Source: Aggregatibacter aphrophilus ATCC 33389 (GTDB lineage Bacteria > Pseudomonadota > Gammaproteobacteria > Enterobacterales > Pasteurellaceae). From it: a stretch of DNA of 64,000 nucleotides. A program made the position numbers and the translations under genes. The stretch lies in the NCBI RefSeq assembly GCF_900636915.1, contig NZ_LR134327.1, positions 930,001 to 994,000 of the forward strand, written 5' to 3'. Numbering within the stretch: position 1 is the stretch's first letter; each line of letters opens with the position of its first letter. Positions 1 to 11,552 of this stretch are shown in pieces. The notes under the pieces were generated by a model. The model was not told where the DNA came from, did not search any database, and was given only the letters and a program-made list of their open reading frames with translations.

Positions 1-32
1 CTAAAGGGCCTATTTCATTGGGAAAAGATTGA

Positions 33-242
33 TTAAATCACTTCAACTTCAACCGCTGTCGGACCGCGTTGAGAGTCCTGCACGTTATACGCCACACGGT
101 CACCCTCATTTAAGGTGCGGAAATTGTTACCTACAATACCGGAAAAATGCACGAAAACATCTTTAGTGCCGTCTGCCGGAGCGATAAAACCAAAACCTTT
201 GGTTGAGTTAAACCATTTTACGGTGCCGTTTAATTTAGACAT
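33..242 (-). CDS. Cold-shock domain protein (CspA/CspD family)
   Basis: A 69-residue protein that is a single cold-shock (OB-fold) domain. Both nucleic-acid-binding motifs are visible: RNP1 as KGFGFI (about residues 15-20) and RNP2 as VFVHF (about 29-33). Proteins of this family bind single-stranded DNA or RNA and act as RNA chaperones in the cytoplasm. The length is that of a stand-alone Csp with no extra domain. The gene is monocistronic and reads leftward, and about 310 bases without a gene lie upstream, as is common for csp genes with long leaders. I cannot tell CspA-like (cold-induced) from CspD-like (stationary-phase) from the sequence alone. Confidence 0.93.
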   Translation of the reverse strand: MSKLNGTVKWFNSTKGFGFIAPADGTKDVFVHFSGIVGNNFRTLNEGDRVAYNVQDSQRGPTAVEVEVI

Positions 243-552
243 GTTGTCTTCCTTCTTCTTAAATAATGAAATTATGTGCTTTCAACAAGCACGAAACACT
301 AGCGATTTAACTTAAACAGAGATGGATATATATAGAATCTTCGAAGTACAAATTTAAAACTTGAATGAGGAAGAACCGAAATAACTAACTTACTGAAGTG
401 ATTGTCTAGCTTGGTGCGCATTAGAACACGCTCGGCCAAGGAAAACAACCTATTTTAGGAAATATCGTCTCTTGTCCGATCAGCGGGTTATATAACTATA
501 TGCGCCCAAAAGGAAAAATCCCATCAATTTGCATTGATAGGATTTTGGAATT
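243..552. other. Gene-free stretch upstream of the cold-shock gene
   Basis: No convincing reading frame is present. The csp-proximal part (about 243-400) is A/T-rich and would be the leader and promoter region of the cold-shock gene; no promoter hexamers stand out enough to call. The distal end holds the tRNA-Ala terminator (514-547). Confidence 0.5.
514..547 (-). terminator. Terminator of tRNA-Ala
   Basis: A stem formed by 515-528 and 533-546 (AAAATCCCATCAAT with ATTGATAGGATTTT, one mismatch) lies just past the tRNA 3' end and is followed on the minus strand by a T run. Confidence 0.75.
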
Positions 553-628
<76 letters not shown>

Positions 629-641
629 GTAAGTGGCGGCT

Positions 642-670
642 ATGATAAATTCCGCCCCTTTGTCTGTCAA
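642..670 (-). promoter_or_regulatory. Sigma-70 promoter of tRNA-Ala
   Basis: On the minus strand TTGACA (665-670) is followed 17 bases later by TATCAT (642-647). The start would fall a few bases before the mature tRNA 5' end at 628. The -35 element is a perfect consensus. Confidence 0.8.
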
Positions 671-706
671 TATTAAATTTTCAATTCGTCGCTATCAGAT
701 TAAATA

Positions 707-2149
707 TTAAGCATTTTGCCCGTTAATAAAATCAATAGCGCGTTGAATTCGGCTTAATACGCGCTCACGTCCGATTCCCACTAAGGTTACATCCATGGAA
801 GGCGACTGCCCTGCACCGGTCACCGCAACACGTAACGGCATACCGACTTTCCCCATGCCAGCCTCTAATTCGGCAGCGGTTTGTTCAATGGCTTCGTGAG
901 TAGAATGCAAATCCCAAGTGGAAAGTGCGGTCAGTTTTTCTTTTACTTTTTCAAGCGCTTCTACCGCACCCGCTTTGAAATGTTTTTTCACAGCAGCTTC
1001 ATCGAAAGCTTCAAACTCTTCAAAGAAATAACGACTGGCAAGCGCCATTTCACGTAAGGTTTTACAACGATCCGCAAGCATGGTGATGATTTCCGTTAAT
1101 GCCGGCCCGTTGGAAGTGTCAATGCCTAAATCCTGATATTGCCATGCTAAATGTTTCGCGACATAGTCTGCTGGCAATTCACGAATGTAATGATGGTTCA
1201 ACCACAATAATTTTTCGGTGTTAAAGGCACTGGCAGATTTACTCACTGAGTGTAAATCAAATAAATCAATCATTTCTTGGCGGGTGAAAATTTCCTGATC
1301 GCCGTGTCCCCAGCCCAAACGCACCAAATAGTTGATAAGCGCTTCCGGCAAATAACCTTCGTCACGATATTGCATAACGCTGACTGCGCCGTGACGTTTG
1401 GAAAGTTTTTGCCCATCATCCCCGTTAATCATGGAAACGTGCGCATACACCGGAATCGGCGCACCAAGAGCTTTCAAAATGTTAATTTGACGCGGGGTGT
1501 TATTAATATGGTCTTCACCGCGTACAACGTGAGTAATACCCATATCCCAGTCGTCCACCACCACGCAGAAGTTATAGGTCGGTGAGCCGTCGGTACGACG
1601 AATAATCAAGTCATCCAATTCGCTATTACTGATTTCAATGCGTCCACGTACCGCGTCATCAAATACCACAGAACCCTCAGTTGGATTTTTAAAACGCACC
1701 ACATGTGGTTCATCAGCAGAATGATTGTGTTCGTGCAAACAATGACGGTCATAACGCGGTTTTTCTTTATTTTGTTCTTGTGTATGACGTAATGTTTCCA
1801 AACGTTCTTTGGTGCAGTAACAACGGTATGCCAAACCTTGCTCAATCATTTGATCAATAACTTGGTTATAACGATCAAAGCGCTTGGTTTGATAGTATGG
1901 GCCGTACCCCCAAGCCAAATCTAACCATTCCATCGCTTCTAAAATGGCCTGTGTGGCTTCCGGTGTGGAACGCTCCAAATCGGTATCTTCAATACGCAAC
2001 ACAAATTCACCTTGGTTGTGTTTAGCGTATAACCAGGAATAAAGTGCAGTGCGCGCACCGCCAACGTGCAAATAACCAGTTGGACTCGGTGCAAAACGGG
2101 TGCGCACTTTCACGCTTGGATCTAAATTAAACAATGCTTCTAATTTCAT
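707..2149 (-). CDS. gltX: Glutamate--tRNA ligase
   Basis: 480 residues, the usual length for bacterial GluRS. It charges tRNA-Glu with glutamate in the cytoplasm, using ATP. The class I signatures are present: the HIGH-type motif in [14 protein letters not shown] (about residues 20-33) and the KMSKS-type motif KLSKRHG (about 250). The N-terminal Rossmann catalytic domain is followed by the helical anticodon-binding domain. Translation starts at the ATG at 2149. It reads away from the tRNA-Val array and toward tRNA-Ala, which has its own promoter just past the gltX stop. Confidence 0.97.
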   Translation of the reverse strand: MKLEALFNLDPSVKVRTRFAPSPTGYLHVGGARTALYSWLYAKHNQGEFVLRIEDTDLERSTPEATQAILEAMEWLDLAWGYGPYYQTKRFDRYNQVIDQMIEQGLAYRCYCTKERLETLRHTQEQNKEKPRYDRHCLHEHNHSADEPHVVRFKNPTEGSVVFDDAVRGRIEISNSELDDLIIRRTDGSPTYNFCVVVDDWDMGITHVVRGEDHINNTPRQINILKALGAPIPVYAHVSMINGDDGQKLSKRHGAVSVMQYRDEGYLPEALINYLVRLGWGHGDQEIFTRQEMIDLFDLHSVSKSASAFNTEKLLWLNHHYIRELPADYVAKHLAWQYQDLGIDTSNGPALTEIITMLADRCKTLREMALASRYFFEEFEAFDEAAVKKHFKAGAVEALEKVKEKLTALSTWDLHSTHEAIEQTAAELEAGMGKVGMPLRVAVTGAGQSPSMDVTLVGIGRERVLSRIQRAIDFINGQNA

Positions 2150-2273
2150 TTTATAACCTTTTTCTGTGCAAATAATTGTGCGACATTGTACTACGAGTTG
2201 TTTGAATTCATAAGGAAAAATCTGTTTTTATGCCTATTTTTAAAACAACCAACGGATTTTTGGCAAAAATTTG

Positions 2274-2301
2274 TTGACTGAAATCATTGAGCAATTATAA
2301 T
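2274..2301 (+). promoter_or_regulatory. Promoter of the tRNA-Val array
   Basis: TTGACT (2274-2279), a 16-base spacer and a perfect TATAAT (2296-2301), followed by the G/C-containing stretch GCTCGCTC. A G/C-rich discriminator at a stable-RNA promoter is what stringent (ppGpp) control would need; that regulation is inferred. The first tRNA begins 19 bases after the -10. Confidence 0.85.
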
Positions 2302-2319
2302 GCTCGCTCACAACATTGA

Positions 2320-2395
2320 GGGCGATTAGCTCAGTTGGGAGAGCACCTCCCTTACAAGGAGGGGGTCACTGGTTCGAGACCGGTATCGCCCACCA
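2320..2395 (+). tRNA. tRNA-Val (anticodon TAC), copy 1 of 4
   Basis: A 76-base cloverleaf with encoded CCA; the acceptor stem is GGGCGAT/ATCGCCC and the anticodon loop CTTACAA in a CCTCC/GGAGG stem gives TAC. All four copies have the same mature sequence. An 11-bp inverted repeat brackets this copy (2310-2320 with 2408-2418). Confidence 0.97.
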
Positions 2396-2432
2396 CTTTT
2401 AAGGTTTCTCAATGTTGTCAATGTAACGACGT

Positions 2433-2508
2433 GGGCGATTAGCTCAGTTGGGAGAGCACCTCCCTTACAAGGAGGGGGTCACTGGTTCGAGACCGGTATC
2501 GCCCACCA
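2433..2508 (+). tRNA. tRNA-Val (anticodon TAC), copy 2 of 4
   Basis: Same mature sequence as copy 1, 37 bases downstream of it. No promoter or terminator lies between, so it should be cut from a common precursor. Confidence 0.97.
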
Positions 2509-2545
2509 CTTCTTTGCATACTTCCCTATTTTAAGATTCTAACGT

Positions 2546-2621
2546 GGGCGATTAGCTCAGTTGGGAGAGCACCTCCCTTACAAGGAGGGGGTCACTGGTT
2601 CGAGACCGGTATCGCCCACCA
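2546..2621 (+). tRNA. tRNA-Val (anticodon TAC), copy 3 of 4
   Basis: Same mature sequence, 37 bases after copy 2. A 10-bp inverted repeat brackets it: TTTTAAGATT at 2529-2538 and AATCTTAAAA at 2627-2636. Confidence 0.97.
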
Positions 2622-2648
2622 CTTAAAATCTTAAAATACCGATTCGTC

Positions 2649-2724
2649 GGGCGATTAGCTCAGTTGGGAGAGCACCTCCCTTACAAGGAGGGGGTCACTG
2701 GTTCGAGACCGGTATCGCCCACCA
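2649..2724 (+). tRNA. tRNA-Val (anticodon TAC), copy 4 of 4
   Basis: Same mature sequence, 27 bases after copy 3; last gene of the array. I see no clear stem-and-T-run terminator before the glycosyltransferase gene at 2836. Confidence 0.97.
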
Positions 2725-2835
2725 CTCTACTTTCCATGTAATGTTTTCTCTTTCAAAGCCTTCCTGACGTTTATTCTTTTGGCGTAAAGTGATAAAGTAC
2801 AGCCAGTTTTTCAACAGAATAAATGGATTCATTTA

Positions 2836-3624
2836 ATGCAAAAAACAATAAAAAATCAGACCGCACTTTTAATTTCAAACGGCCTATTACGTTTAACCGG
2901 GAACATTGTCAAAATCTTAAGCTATCCTTTCCATGCACTTTTTCCGAAAAAGCGCTTTACGATTCCTGAATTCAGCCCGGCTAAACGCCAACCTAGCAAA
3001 CCAAGCAAAATTAATCGTGTCATTTGGCAAACCAACTACAGCAATAAAGTGACTTTGCCGATTTACTGCAACTATTTAGTCAACCGCCTATTTTCGTTAA
3101 GTTACGATTACCGCTATGTCAGCACTGAAGCGCGTAGCGACTATATTGAAAAATATGCCGACCCACGTACTTTTGCTGCCTATAGCCAACTCACGGATGG
3201 CGCTGCACAAGCGGATTTTTGGCGCTTATTCACACTTTATCAAGACGGCGGCATTTATATGGATATTGACGGACATCTCGTGGGTTGTTTGGATAATATG
3301 ATCGACCCGGAAGATGACGAAGTCCTCATCACCCGTCGCGGGCGTTACACCAACTTCTTTTTAGCCAGTCGCAAAGGCAATCCATTTTTAAAGGAAACCC
3401 TAGATATTATTGTAGATAACATTGAGAATCGTCGCATTGATGGTGGCGTGTTTGTTCTCACCGGCCCAGACACGTTAAATAGAGCCTTAGAAAACAAAGA
3501 GGTAAATACCCGCCGCGACAAACTCACTTGCGCCCAAGGGACCTTTGCCAATGAATATTTCCAATATATGGATAAAAAACGCGGCAAATGGATTCATGCC
3601 AAAAACGAAGATTTATTGAAATAG
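2836..3624 (+). CDS. GT32-like glycosyltransferase (DXD motif)
   Basis: 262 residues. The central part reads like the sugar-binding region shared by OCH1-type and capsule or LPS glycosyltransferases: IWQTNYSN near residue 65, [20 protein letters not shown] (about 131-150), with the DXD metal and nucleotide-sugar motif in MDIDGH. Such enzymes move a sugar from a nucleotide donor to a glycan, here probably a surface saccharide; donor and acceptor are unknown. There is no signal peptide, so it should act on the cytoplasmic side. It stands alone between the tRNA-Val array and argH, not in a polysaccharide locus. The start at 2836 has no strong ribosome-binding site. An uptake-signal core lies near its 5' end. 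Confidence 0.75.
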   Translation: MQKTIKNQTALLISNGLLRLTGNIVKILSYPFHALFPKKRFTIPEFSPAKRQPSKPSKINRVIWQTNYSNKVTLPIYCNYLVNRLFSLSYDYRYVSTEARSDYIEKYADPRTFAAYSQLTDGAAQADFWRLFTLYQDGGIYMDIDGHLVGCLDNMIDPEDDEVLITRRGRYTNFFLASRKGNPFLKETLDIIVDNIENRRIDGGVFVLTGPDTLNRALENKEVNTRRDKLTCAQGTFANEYFQYMDKKRGKWIHAKNEDLLK

Positions 3625-3640
3625 TCGTCAATTAAACAAA

Positions 3641-3682
3641 AAATGCGATCGCAAAATGAATTTTTGTTGATCGCATTTTTTC
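3641..3682 (+). terminator. Terminator after the glycosyltransferase gene
   Basis: AAATGCGATC (3641-3650) pairs with GATCGCATTT (3669-3678) and is followed by T residues. It separates the glycosyltransferase from argH. Confidence 0.75.
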
Positions 3683-3734
3683 GTTATGTGATATATTTTT
3701 CACCAATTTTTTGTAATTTTAATCAGAGGATAGT

Positions 3735-5108
3735 ATGGCACTTTGGGGTGGACGCTTTACGCAAGCGGCGGACAAGCGTTTTAAAAATTTTAACGACTCA
3801 TTACGTTTTGACTATCGCCTTGCAGAGCAAGACATTGAAGGCTCTATCGGTTGGTCAAAAGCCTTAGTTTCTGTCAATATTTTAACGGCACAGGAACAGC
3901 AACAATTAGAACAAGCATTAAACGAATTATTAATCGAAGTGCGGTCGAATCCGCAAGCGATTTTGCAAGATGATGCCGAAGACATTCATAGTTGGGTGGA
4001 AAGTAAACTCATTGATAAAGTTGGCAATTTAGGTAAAAAACTGCACACCGGTCGTAGCCGTAATGACCAAGTGGCGCTCGACATCAAAATGTGGTGTAAA
4101 GAGCGGGTGGCCGAATTGCAACATTCCCTTCGCGAATTACAACGCAAATTAGTGCTCACCGCAGAAAATAACCAAGATGCCGTGATGCCGGGCTACACCC
4201 ACCTGCAACGTGCCCAACCGATCACTTTCGCTCATTGGTGTATGGCCTATGTGGAAATGTTGGATCGCGATTATTCCCGTTTAGCCGATGCTTACCGCCG
4301 CATGAACAGCTGTCCGCTAGGCAGTGGTGCCCTTGCCGGCACGGCGTATCCTATCGATCGCGAACAGCTCGCCAAAGATCTCGATTTCGCCTTTGCTACC
4401 CGTAACAGTTTGGACAGCGTATCCGACCGCGATCATATCGTTGAACTACTCTCTGCTGCCTCGCTGAGCATGGTGCATTTGTCCCGTTTCGCCGAAGATA
4501 TGATTATTTTCAACAGCGGCGAATCTAACTTTGTGGAACTCTCCGATCGCGTGACTTCCGGCTCCTCCCTCATGCCGCAAAAGAAAAACCCTGATGCTTG
4601 CGAATTAATTCGTGGTAAAGCGGGACGTGTTATCGGTGCGTTAAATGGTATGTTAATGACCTTAAAAGGTTTACCGTTAGCCTATAACAAAGATATGCAG
4701 GAAGACAAAGAAGGCATTTTCGATGCATTGGACACTTGGCAGGATTGCGTGGACATGGCAACCCTGGTGCTTGATGATATCAAAGTGAACGTGGAACGCA
4801 CCCGTGAATCTGCTCTCAAAGGCTACTCCAACGCCACCGAACTGGCCGATTATTTGGTTGCCAAAGGCGTTCCATTCCGCGATTCCCATCATATTGTGGG
4901 CGAAACCGTGGTATATGCTATTAAGCAACACAAAGCCTTAGAAGAATTGACGATTCCTGAATTTCGTCAATTCTGTGAAAAAGTGTCGGACGATGTATAC
5001 GACATTCTTTCCTTACAATCTTGCTTAGATAAACGCGCCGCCAAAGGCGGGGTATCTCCGTTATGTATCGCGGAAGCCATTGCAGAAGCAAAAATAAGAT
5101 TCGCCTAA
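3735..5108 (+). CDS. argH: Argininosuccinate lyase
   Basis: 457 residues, the normal length. It splits argininosuccinate to arginine and fumarate, the last step of arginine synthesis, as a cytoplasmic homotetramer. The fumarase/aspartase superfamily signature [12 protein letters not shown] is present near residues 276-287, and the N-terminal MALWGGRFT is typical of ArgH. The ATG follows a good ribosome-binding site (CAGAGGATAGT). No other arg gene is adjacent. An uptake-signal core lies inside the gene near 3939. Confidence 0.97.
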   Translation: MALWGGRFTQAADKRFKNFNDSLRFDYRLAEQDIEGSIGWSKALVSVNILTAQEQQQLEQALNELLIEVRSNPQAILQDDAEDIHSWVESKLIDKVGNLGKKLHTGRSRNDQVALDIKMWCKERVAELQHSLRELQRKLVLTAENNQDAVMPGYTHLQRAQPITFAHWCMAYVEMLDRDYSRLADAYRRMNSCPLGSGALAGTAYPIDREQLAKDLDFAFATRNSLDSVSDRDHIVELLSAASLSMVHLSRFAEDMIIFNSGESNFVELSDRVTSGSSLMPQKKNPDACELIRGKAGRVIGALNGMLMTLKGLPLAYNKDMQEDKEGIFDALDTWQDCVDMATLVLDDIKVNVERTRESALKGYSNATELADYLVAKGVPFRDSHHIVGETVVYAIKQHKALEELTIPEFRQFCEKVSDDVYDILSLQSCLDKRAAKGGVSPLCIAEAIAEAKIRFA

Positions 5109-5273
5109 CACTTTTCTTTCAAAAAACCAAATAAAATAAATTTCATATAACTAAAAAAAGCATTTTTTTAGAAAAAATATAAAACAGAACAAAAACAAGA
5201 AAAAATTTCATTATTTTTTTGTAAAAATATTTGAAACCGTATGATTTCCTGTTGCATAGTAATTCTGACTTAG

Positions 5274-6686
<1,413 letters not shown>

Positions 6687-6716
6687 AATCGTATAGAAAA
6701 AACATCATAAAATCCC

Positions 6717-6760
6717 ACCGCACTTTCTGTCGAATCAAGATGAAAGTGCGGTTATTTTTT
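6717..6760 (+). terminator. gdhA terminator built from an inverted uptake-signal pair
   Basis: ACCGCACTTTC (6717-6727) and GAAAGTGCGGT (6742-6752) form an 11-bp perfect stem followed by TATTTTTT. Confidence 0.85.
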
Positions 6761-6887
6761 TCAGTAAAATTCGTTATTACACCAAACATTTTGTTCTAAA
6801 AATGCAGGCGCTTCCATATTGAATTTTGTTCGATTATCGTGTTAAATCGTCACTAAATCTAAGGTTATAAATATCAGGTAAAAAATC

Positions 6888-7718
6888 ATGTGCCAATTAT
6901 TAGGAATGAACTGTAACGTCCCGACAGATATCGTTTTTTCCTTTGAAGGCTTCCGCCATCGTGCTGGTTTAACCAACACCCATTCCGACGGTTTTGGGAT
7001 TACTTTTTTTGAAGGCAAAGGCATACGCGTTTTTCGCGACAACAAACCGGGTTATATTTCTCCTATCGCCGATTGTGTCAAACAATACAACATCAAATCC
7101 CTCAATGTCATTGCCCATATTCGCAAGGCGACCCAAGGTGATGTGAATATCGAAAACACCCATCCGTTTATTCGCGAAATTTGGGGCGAGAACTGGGTGT
7201 TCGCACACAATGGCAACTTAACCGAATTGCCCGATATGAGCGAATCCATCTGCTAACCAATCGGCACCACCGATTCCGAAACCGCCTTTTGCTATATTGC
7301 GGAACAATTAAAAAGTCGCTTTCGTAAAAAAACAAGCGAAGAACAAATTTTCGCCACAATCCAAGAAATCACTAATCAACTGGCGGAACACGGCACATTT
7401 AATTTTATTTTATCCAACGGCGAATGGATGATCGCCCGTTGTTCTACCAATTTACATTACATCACCCGCCAAGCGCCTTTCGGCAAGGCGCAACGCATTG
7501 ATGACGACGGCGTGATTGATTTTAGTAATTACGCTAAAGACGGCGACAAAGTCACCATCATTACCACAGCGCCGCTCACCAAAGACGAAGTGTGGACAAA
7601 AATGGAAAACGGCGGTTTCGTCTTTTTCAAAAACGGCGCCAAAGTTTGGTAAATCATCGGCACGCCGAGAACGGACGTCATTGATGACGGCACACTGGGT
7701 GAAAGTAAAGCGGCTTAA
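6888..7718 (+). pseudogene. YafJ-type class II glutamine amidotransferase, interrupted by in-frame TAA codons
   Basis: The frame starts MCQLLGMNCNVPTD, with the N-terminal cysteine nucleophile expected of a class II (Ntn) glutamine amidotransferase of the YafJ family; AHIRKATQGDV and HPFIREIWG follow in order. After 122 residues it meets TAA at 7254-7256. The same frame then continues with PIGTTDSETAFCYI, STNLHYITRQAPFG and other family-like segments to a second TAA at 7650-7652, and reads on for 21 codons to a third at 7716-7718. There is no frameshift. From my memory of the E. coli protein, which ends near the position of the second stop, that stop may be the natural end; the first stop falls in the middle of the domain. 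Most likely a recent nonsense mutation; a base-call error or readthrough are alternatives. Confidence 0.82.
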
Positions 7719-7752
7719 GTCTCGGTTAATCAATACATAAAATGACACAAAT

Positions 7753-7788
7753 AAAAAGTGCGGTGAAATTTCACCGCACTTTTTCTTC
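7753..7788. terminator. Bidirectional terminator between the yafJ remnant and dnaE
   Basis: AAAAAGTGCGGTGAAA (7753-7768) and its exact reverse complement (7769-7784) form a 32-base perfect palindrome from two uptake-signal cores, with A and T runs on either side. The genes converge on it. Confidence 0.85.
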
Positions 7789-7799
7789 CTATTTATCAT

Positions 7800-10700
7800 T
7801 TATTCAAACTCCAATTCCACCGCACTTTCACCTAAAAACTCGACCAACTCGCCGAGGAGTTCATCGGTAGGATTGACCGACCATTGCACGCCCATTTTTA
7901 CTAAAGCGCGGCCTTGCGGGCTGAGATAGTAAATGTGGACGGGAAGTGTGTTGCCGCTGTAAGGCGCTAAAATGGCCTTGAACTGTTTAATAAATGTCGT
8001 GTTAATTTGCTCTTGATTCAGACAAATCGCCAAGCTCTTGGCATAACGGGCACGGGCTTCGTCAATCGTCATCAAATCCCGCACAGACATTCGCAAGCCT
8101 TGCGAGAAATCATCAAAACTTACCTGTCCCGACACCACGATCACGGTGTCTTTTTGCAATTTCTCACCGAATTTATCCAGCGTTTCGCCGAACAAGGTCA
8201 AATCCAAACGACCGGAGCGATCATCAATGGTAGCAATGCCAATGTGGTTACCTTTTTTGGTCACAGCAATACGCGTATTCACTACCAAACCGCTAGCGGT
8301 GCTCATTTGTCCGCGATAATTCGGTGTTAATTCTTTCAGGCGAACCGGGCTGTAATGGGACAATTCTTTTAAATAACGACTCACCGGATGGCTGCTGAGA
8401 TACAGTCCAAGAGTTTCCCGTTCACCGTCCAAGATGGTCTTTTCCGTCCAAGGGACAATATTGGCATAGGAATGTTCCACTTCCTCATTGGTTTCCGTCA
8501 ACACGCCGAACATATCCGTTTGCCCCAAGGCTTCGTCTTTAGCGTGTTGATCGGAGGCACGTAGCGCATCCTCCAGATTTCGCTGCAAGGCGGCACGATG
8601 CGGACCGAGTTTATCGAAAGCACCAGATTTAATCAGGCTTTCAAACGTGCGTCGATTGATTTTCTTTAAATCCACGCGGGCACATAAATCAAACAGATTT
8701 TTGAAAATACCGTCTTTCTCACGGGCTTCCACCAACGCAGCAATCGGCCCTTCGCCCACGCCTTTAATGGCACCGATACCATACACAATTTCGCCGTTTT
8801 CATTCACGCTAAAATGATGTTTCCCGGTGTTAATGTCAGGTGGAACGACCTTCAAGCCCATGCGCATACATTCGTCATACAAGCCAACGATTTTGTCGGT
8901 ATTATCCATTTCCGAAGTCATTACCGCCGCCATGAATTCGGCCGGGTAGTGCGCCTTCAGCCACAGGGTTTGATAAGAAACCAAAGCATAGGCGGCAGAG
9001 TGCGATTTGTTAAAGCCATAGCCCGCAAATTTTTCCACCAAATCAAAGATTTTCATGGAAAGATCGCCGTCCACGCCGTTTTTGATTGCCCCCTCTTCAA
9101 ATACGGAACGCTGTTTCGCCATTTCTTCCGGTTTTTTCTTACCCATCGCACGGCGCAATAAGTCCGCACCGCCCAGTGTGTAACCTGCCAACACTTGGGC
9201 AATTTGCATGACCTGCTCTTGATACAAAATAATGCCGTAGGTTGGCTCTAAAATTGGTTTAAGGGATTCATGTTGATAGTTGGCATCAGGGTAAGACACT
9301 TCTTCGCGCCCGTGTTTACGGTCGATAAAGTTATCCACCATGCCTGATTGCAATGGGCCTGGTCGGAACAAGGCTACCAACGCGATAATATCTTCAAAGC
9401 AGTCCGGCTTGAGGCGCTTAATCAAATCTTTCATGCCGCGCGATTCCAACTGGAATACCGCCGTGGTTTCGGCATTGAGCAACACTTCAAAAGATTGGTG
9501 ATCATCCAATGGGATAGTGTTGATATCCACCAACGGTTTGCCTTCTTTTTCCATGCGCGCGTTAATCATATCCAGCGCCCATTTGATGATGGTTAAGGTA
9601 CGTAAGCCTAAGAAGTCAAACTTCACCAAACCAGCATATTCCACGTCATTTTTATCGAAGTGGGTGACCGGATGTTTACCTTCCGAATCGCAATACAGCG
9701 GCGAGAAATCCGTAATTAGTGTCGGCGAAATCACCACACCACCGGCATGCTTACCGGCATTTCGTGTGACGCCTTCCAGCTTACATGCCATGTCAATAAT
9801 GGCTCGTACTTCTTCATCGGCATCGTAAATTTCCTGCAATTTTGGCTCTGCTTCAAACGCTTTGGCGAGCGTCATGCCAGGATCAGGTGGTACTAGTTTA
9901 GAAATACGATCCACAAAGCCATAAGGTTGTCCCAGCACCCGCCCCACATCGCGAATTACCGCTTTTGCCGCCATGGTACCGAACGTAATAATTTGCGACA
10001 CCGCACCGCGTCCATACATTTCGGCGACGTGTTCAATCACGCAGTCGCGTCCGTCCATACAGAAATCCACGTCAAAGTCAGGCATGGAAACCCGTTCCGG
10101 ATTAAGGAAACGCTCAAAAAGCAAATCGAATTCCAACGGATCCAAATCGGTAATTTTTAACGCATACGCCACCAAAGAACCTGCGCCAGAACCCCGCCCC
10201 GGGCCCACCGGAATATTGTTATCTTTTGACCATTGGATAAATTCCATCACGATCAAAAAGTACCCCGGGAAGCCCATTTGGTTGATCACATCCAATTCCA
10301 CCTGCAAGCGTTCATCATATTCCGGACGGCGCTCAGTACGCACTTTTTCATCAGGGAACAACACTTTGAGGCGCTCTTCCAAGCCCTCTTTGGCGCGTTT
10401 CACAAGGTAATCTTCGGTGCTTAAATCACCGGTAGGAAATTGCGGTAAGAAATATTCGCCCAATCGAATGGTCACGTTACAACGTTGGGCAATTAACAGC
10501 GTATTCTCCAAAGCGCTTGGCACGTCGGCAAATAGCTCGCACATTTCCTGCTCGGAGCGAAAATATTGTTGATGCGTATAAAGTTTTGGACGTTTCGGAT
10601 CGTCTAACGTGAAACCATCATGAATAGCCACACGAATTTCATGGGCTTCAAAATCGTCAGCCTGTAAAAAGCACACATCATTTGTTGCCACCACCGGCAA

Positions 10701-11276
10701 CTGCTCCCGTTCAGCCAGTTCTAACGCGGCTTGAATATAACGTTCTTCATCAGGACGACCGGTACGGGTGAGGGTAAGATAAAAATGATCGGGGAAAAAT
10801 TCACGGTAAAAATCCACCGCACTTTTCAGTTCGTCGGCATTATTTCTTAACAGTTTTCTGCCCACATCCCCACGAACACCGCCGGATAAAATAATGATGC
10901 CATCTTTGTGCTCCACCAACCATTGTTGATCGATGTATGGCAAATCGGAATAGCCCCGCTCATACGCACGGGAAAGTAATAATGTGATGTTTTTATAGCC
11001 TTCGTTATTTTTTGCCAACAAGGTTAAATGGAAAGGCTCATCACCACATAGTTCGCTTTTCACCAACACATCGGCACCGATAATCGGCTTCACGCCCGAA
11101 GACAGCGCTTCGCCGTAAAACCGCACCAAACCGCAAAAGTTGGTGAAATCCGTCAACGCCATCGCTACCATGTTGTTTTCTACACAGGCTTTCACCAACG
11201 GTTTCACCTTGGCGATACCGTCAATCATGGAAAAATCACTATGAACCTGCAAATGAACAAAACGTGGCTGCGACAT
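7800..11276 (-). CDS. dnaE: DNA polymerase III alpha subunit
   Basis: 1158 residues from the ATG at 11276, the size of the E. coli-type DnaE. It is the replicative polymerase subunit. The order is an N-terminal PHP domain ([10 protein letters not shown] near residue 13), the polymerase core with [16 protein letters not shown] (near 360) and the metal-binding aspartates in PDFDVDF (near 400), then a helix-hairpin-helix and OB-fold region toward the C terminus. I chose the second of two close ATGs because AAGGA is correctly spaced from it and overlaps the first (11282). The reading matches the MSxPRFVHL start of relatives. It is monocistronic here. Confidence 0.96.
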   Translation of the reverse strand: MSQPRFVHLQVHSDFSMIDGIAKVKPLVKACVENNMVAMALTDFTNFCGLVRFYGEALSSGVKPIIGADVLVKSELCGDEPFHLTLLAKNNEGYKNITLLLSRAYERGYSDLPYIDQQWLVEHKDGIIILSGGVRGDVGRKLLRNNADELKSAVDFYREFFPDHFYLTLTRTGRPDEERYIQAALELAEREQLPVVATNDVCFLQADDFEAHEIRVAIHDGFTLDDPKRPKLYTHQQYFRSEQEMCELFADVPSALENTLLIAQRCNVTIRLGEYFLPQFPTGDLSTEDYLVKRAKEGLEERLKVLFPDEKVRTERRPEYDERLQVELDVINQMGFPGYFLIVMEFIQWSKDNNIPVGPGRGSGAGSLVAYALKITDLDPLEFDLLFERFLNPERVSMPDFDVDFCMDGRDCVIEHVAEMYGRGAVSQIITFGTMAAKAVIRDVGRVLGQPYGFVDRISKLVPPDPGMTLAKAFEAEPKLQEIYDADEEVRAIIDMACKLEGVTRNAGKHAGGVVISPTLITDFSPLYCDSEGKHPVTHFDKNDVEYAGLVKFDFLGLRTLTIIKWALDMINARMEKEGKPLVDINTIPLDDHQSFEVLLNAETTAVFQLESRGMKDLIKRLKPDCFEDIIALVALFRPGPLQSGMVDNFIDRKHGREEVSYPDANYQHESLKPILEPTYGIILYQEQVMQIAQVLAGYTLGGADLLRRAMGKKKPEEMAKQRSVFEEGAIKNGVDGDLSMKIFDLVEKFAGYGFNKSHSAAYALVSYQTLWLKAHYPAEFMAAVMTSEMDNTDKIVGLYDECMRMGLKVVPPDINTGKHHFSVNENGEIVYGIGAIKGVGEGPIAALVEAREKDGIFKNLFDLCARVDLKKINRRTFESLIKSGAFDKLGPHRAALQRNLEDALRASDQHAKDEALGQTDMFGVLTETNEEVEHSYANIVPWTEKTILDGERETLGLYLSSHPVSRYLKELSHYSPVRLKELTPNYRGQMSTASGLVVNTRIAVTKKGNHIGIATIDDRSGRLDLTLFGETLDKFGEKLQKDTVIVVSGQVSFDDFSQGLRMSVRDLMTIDEARARYAKSLAICLNQEQINTTFIKQFKAILAPYSGNTLPVHIYYLSPQGRALVKMGVQWSVNPTDELLGELVEFLGESAVELEFE

Positions 11277-11298
11277 AAACATCCTTAAAATAACAAAA

Positions 11299-11379
11299 AA
11301 GTGCGGTCACAAAATCCAAAGGATTTTGAACGTTGGCTCTACTAACAGTGGCGAAGCCATAAATTATCGCTTTAGCGAT
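11299..11379. repeat. Multi-hairpin dispersed repeat, copy 1
   Basis: Begins with an uptake-signal core, then CACAAAATCCAAAGGATTTT (hairpin AAAATCC-AAA-GGATTTT), GAACGTTGGCTCT, and ends with the perfect hairpin ATCGCT-TT-AGCGAT (11366-11379). The left 45 bases match, in order and spacing, a second element at 24828-24912. It occupies the gap between the divergent dnaE and acyl-CoA ligase genes, where no other gene is visible. Confidence 0.6.
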
Positions 11380-11552
11380 GACGCATAATTTTAACGGTAT
11401 TTTTAGGGGAATTGTAGAGATAATTTGCCGCTGTTTATCAGACTGGCCAAACGTACAATAAATCCCCACAAAACACGGTTTTATTGCTAGAGTTTTGATC
11501 TTCAATCGGCTATATTAGCGCACAACTGTTAGCTGATTTTGGATTTTTAACC

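Noticed and set aside
2320..2724. Regular repeats that could look like a CRISPR array
   Set aside because: The repeats are complete tRNA-Val cloverleafs with CCA ends; spacers are not of constant length and no cas genes are near.
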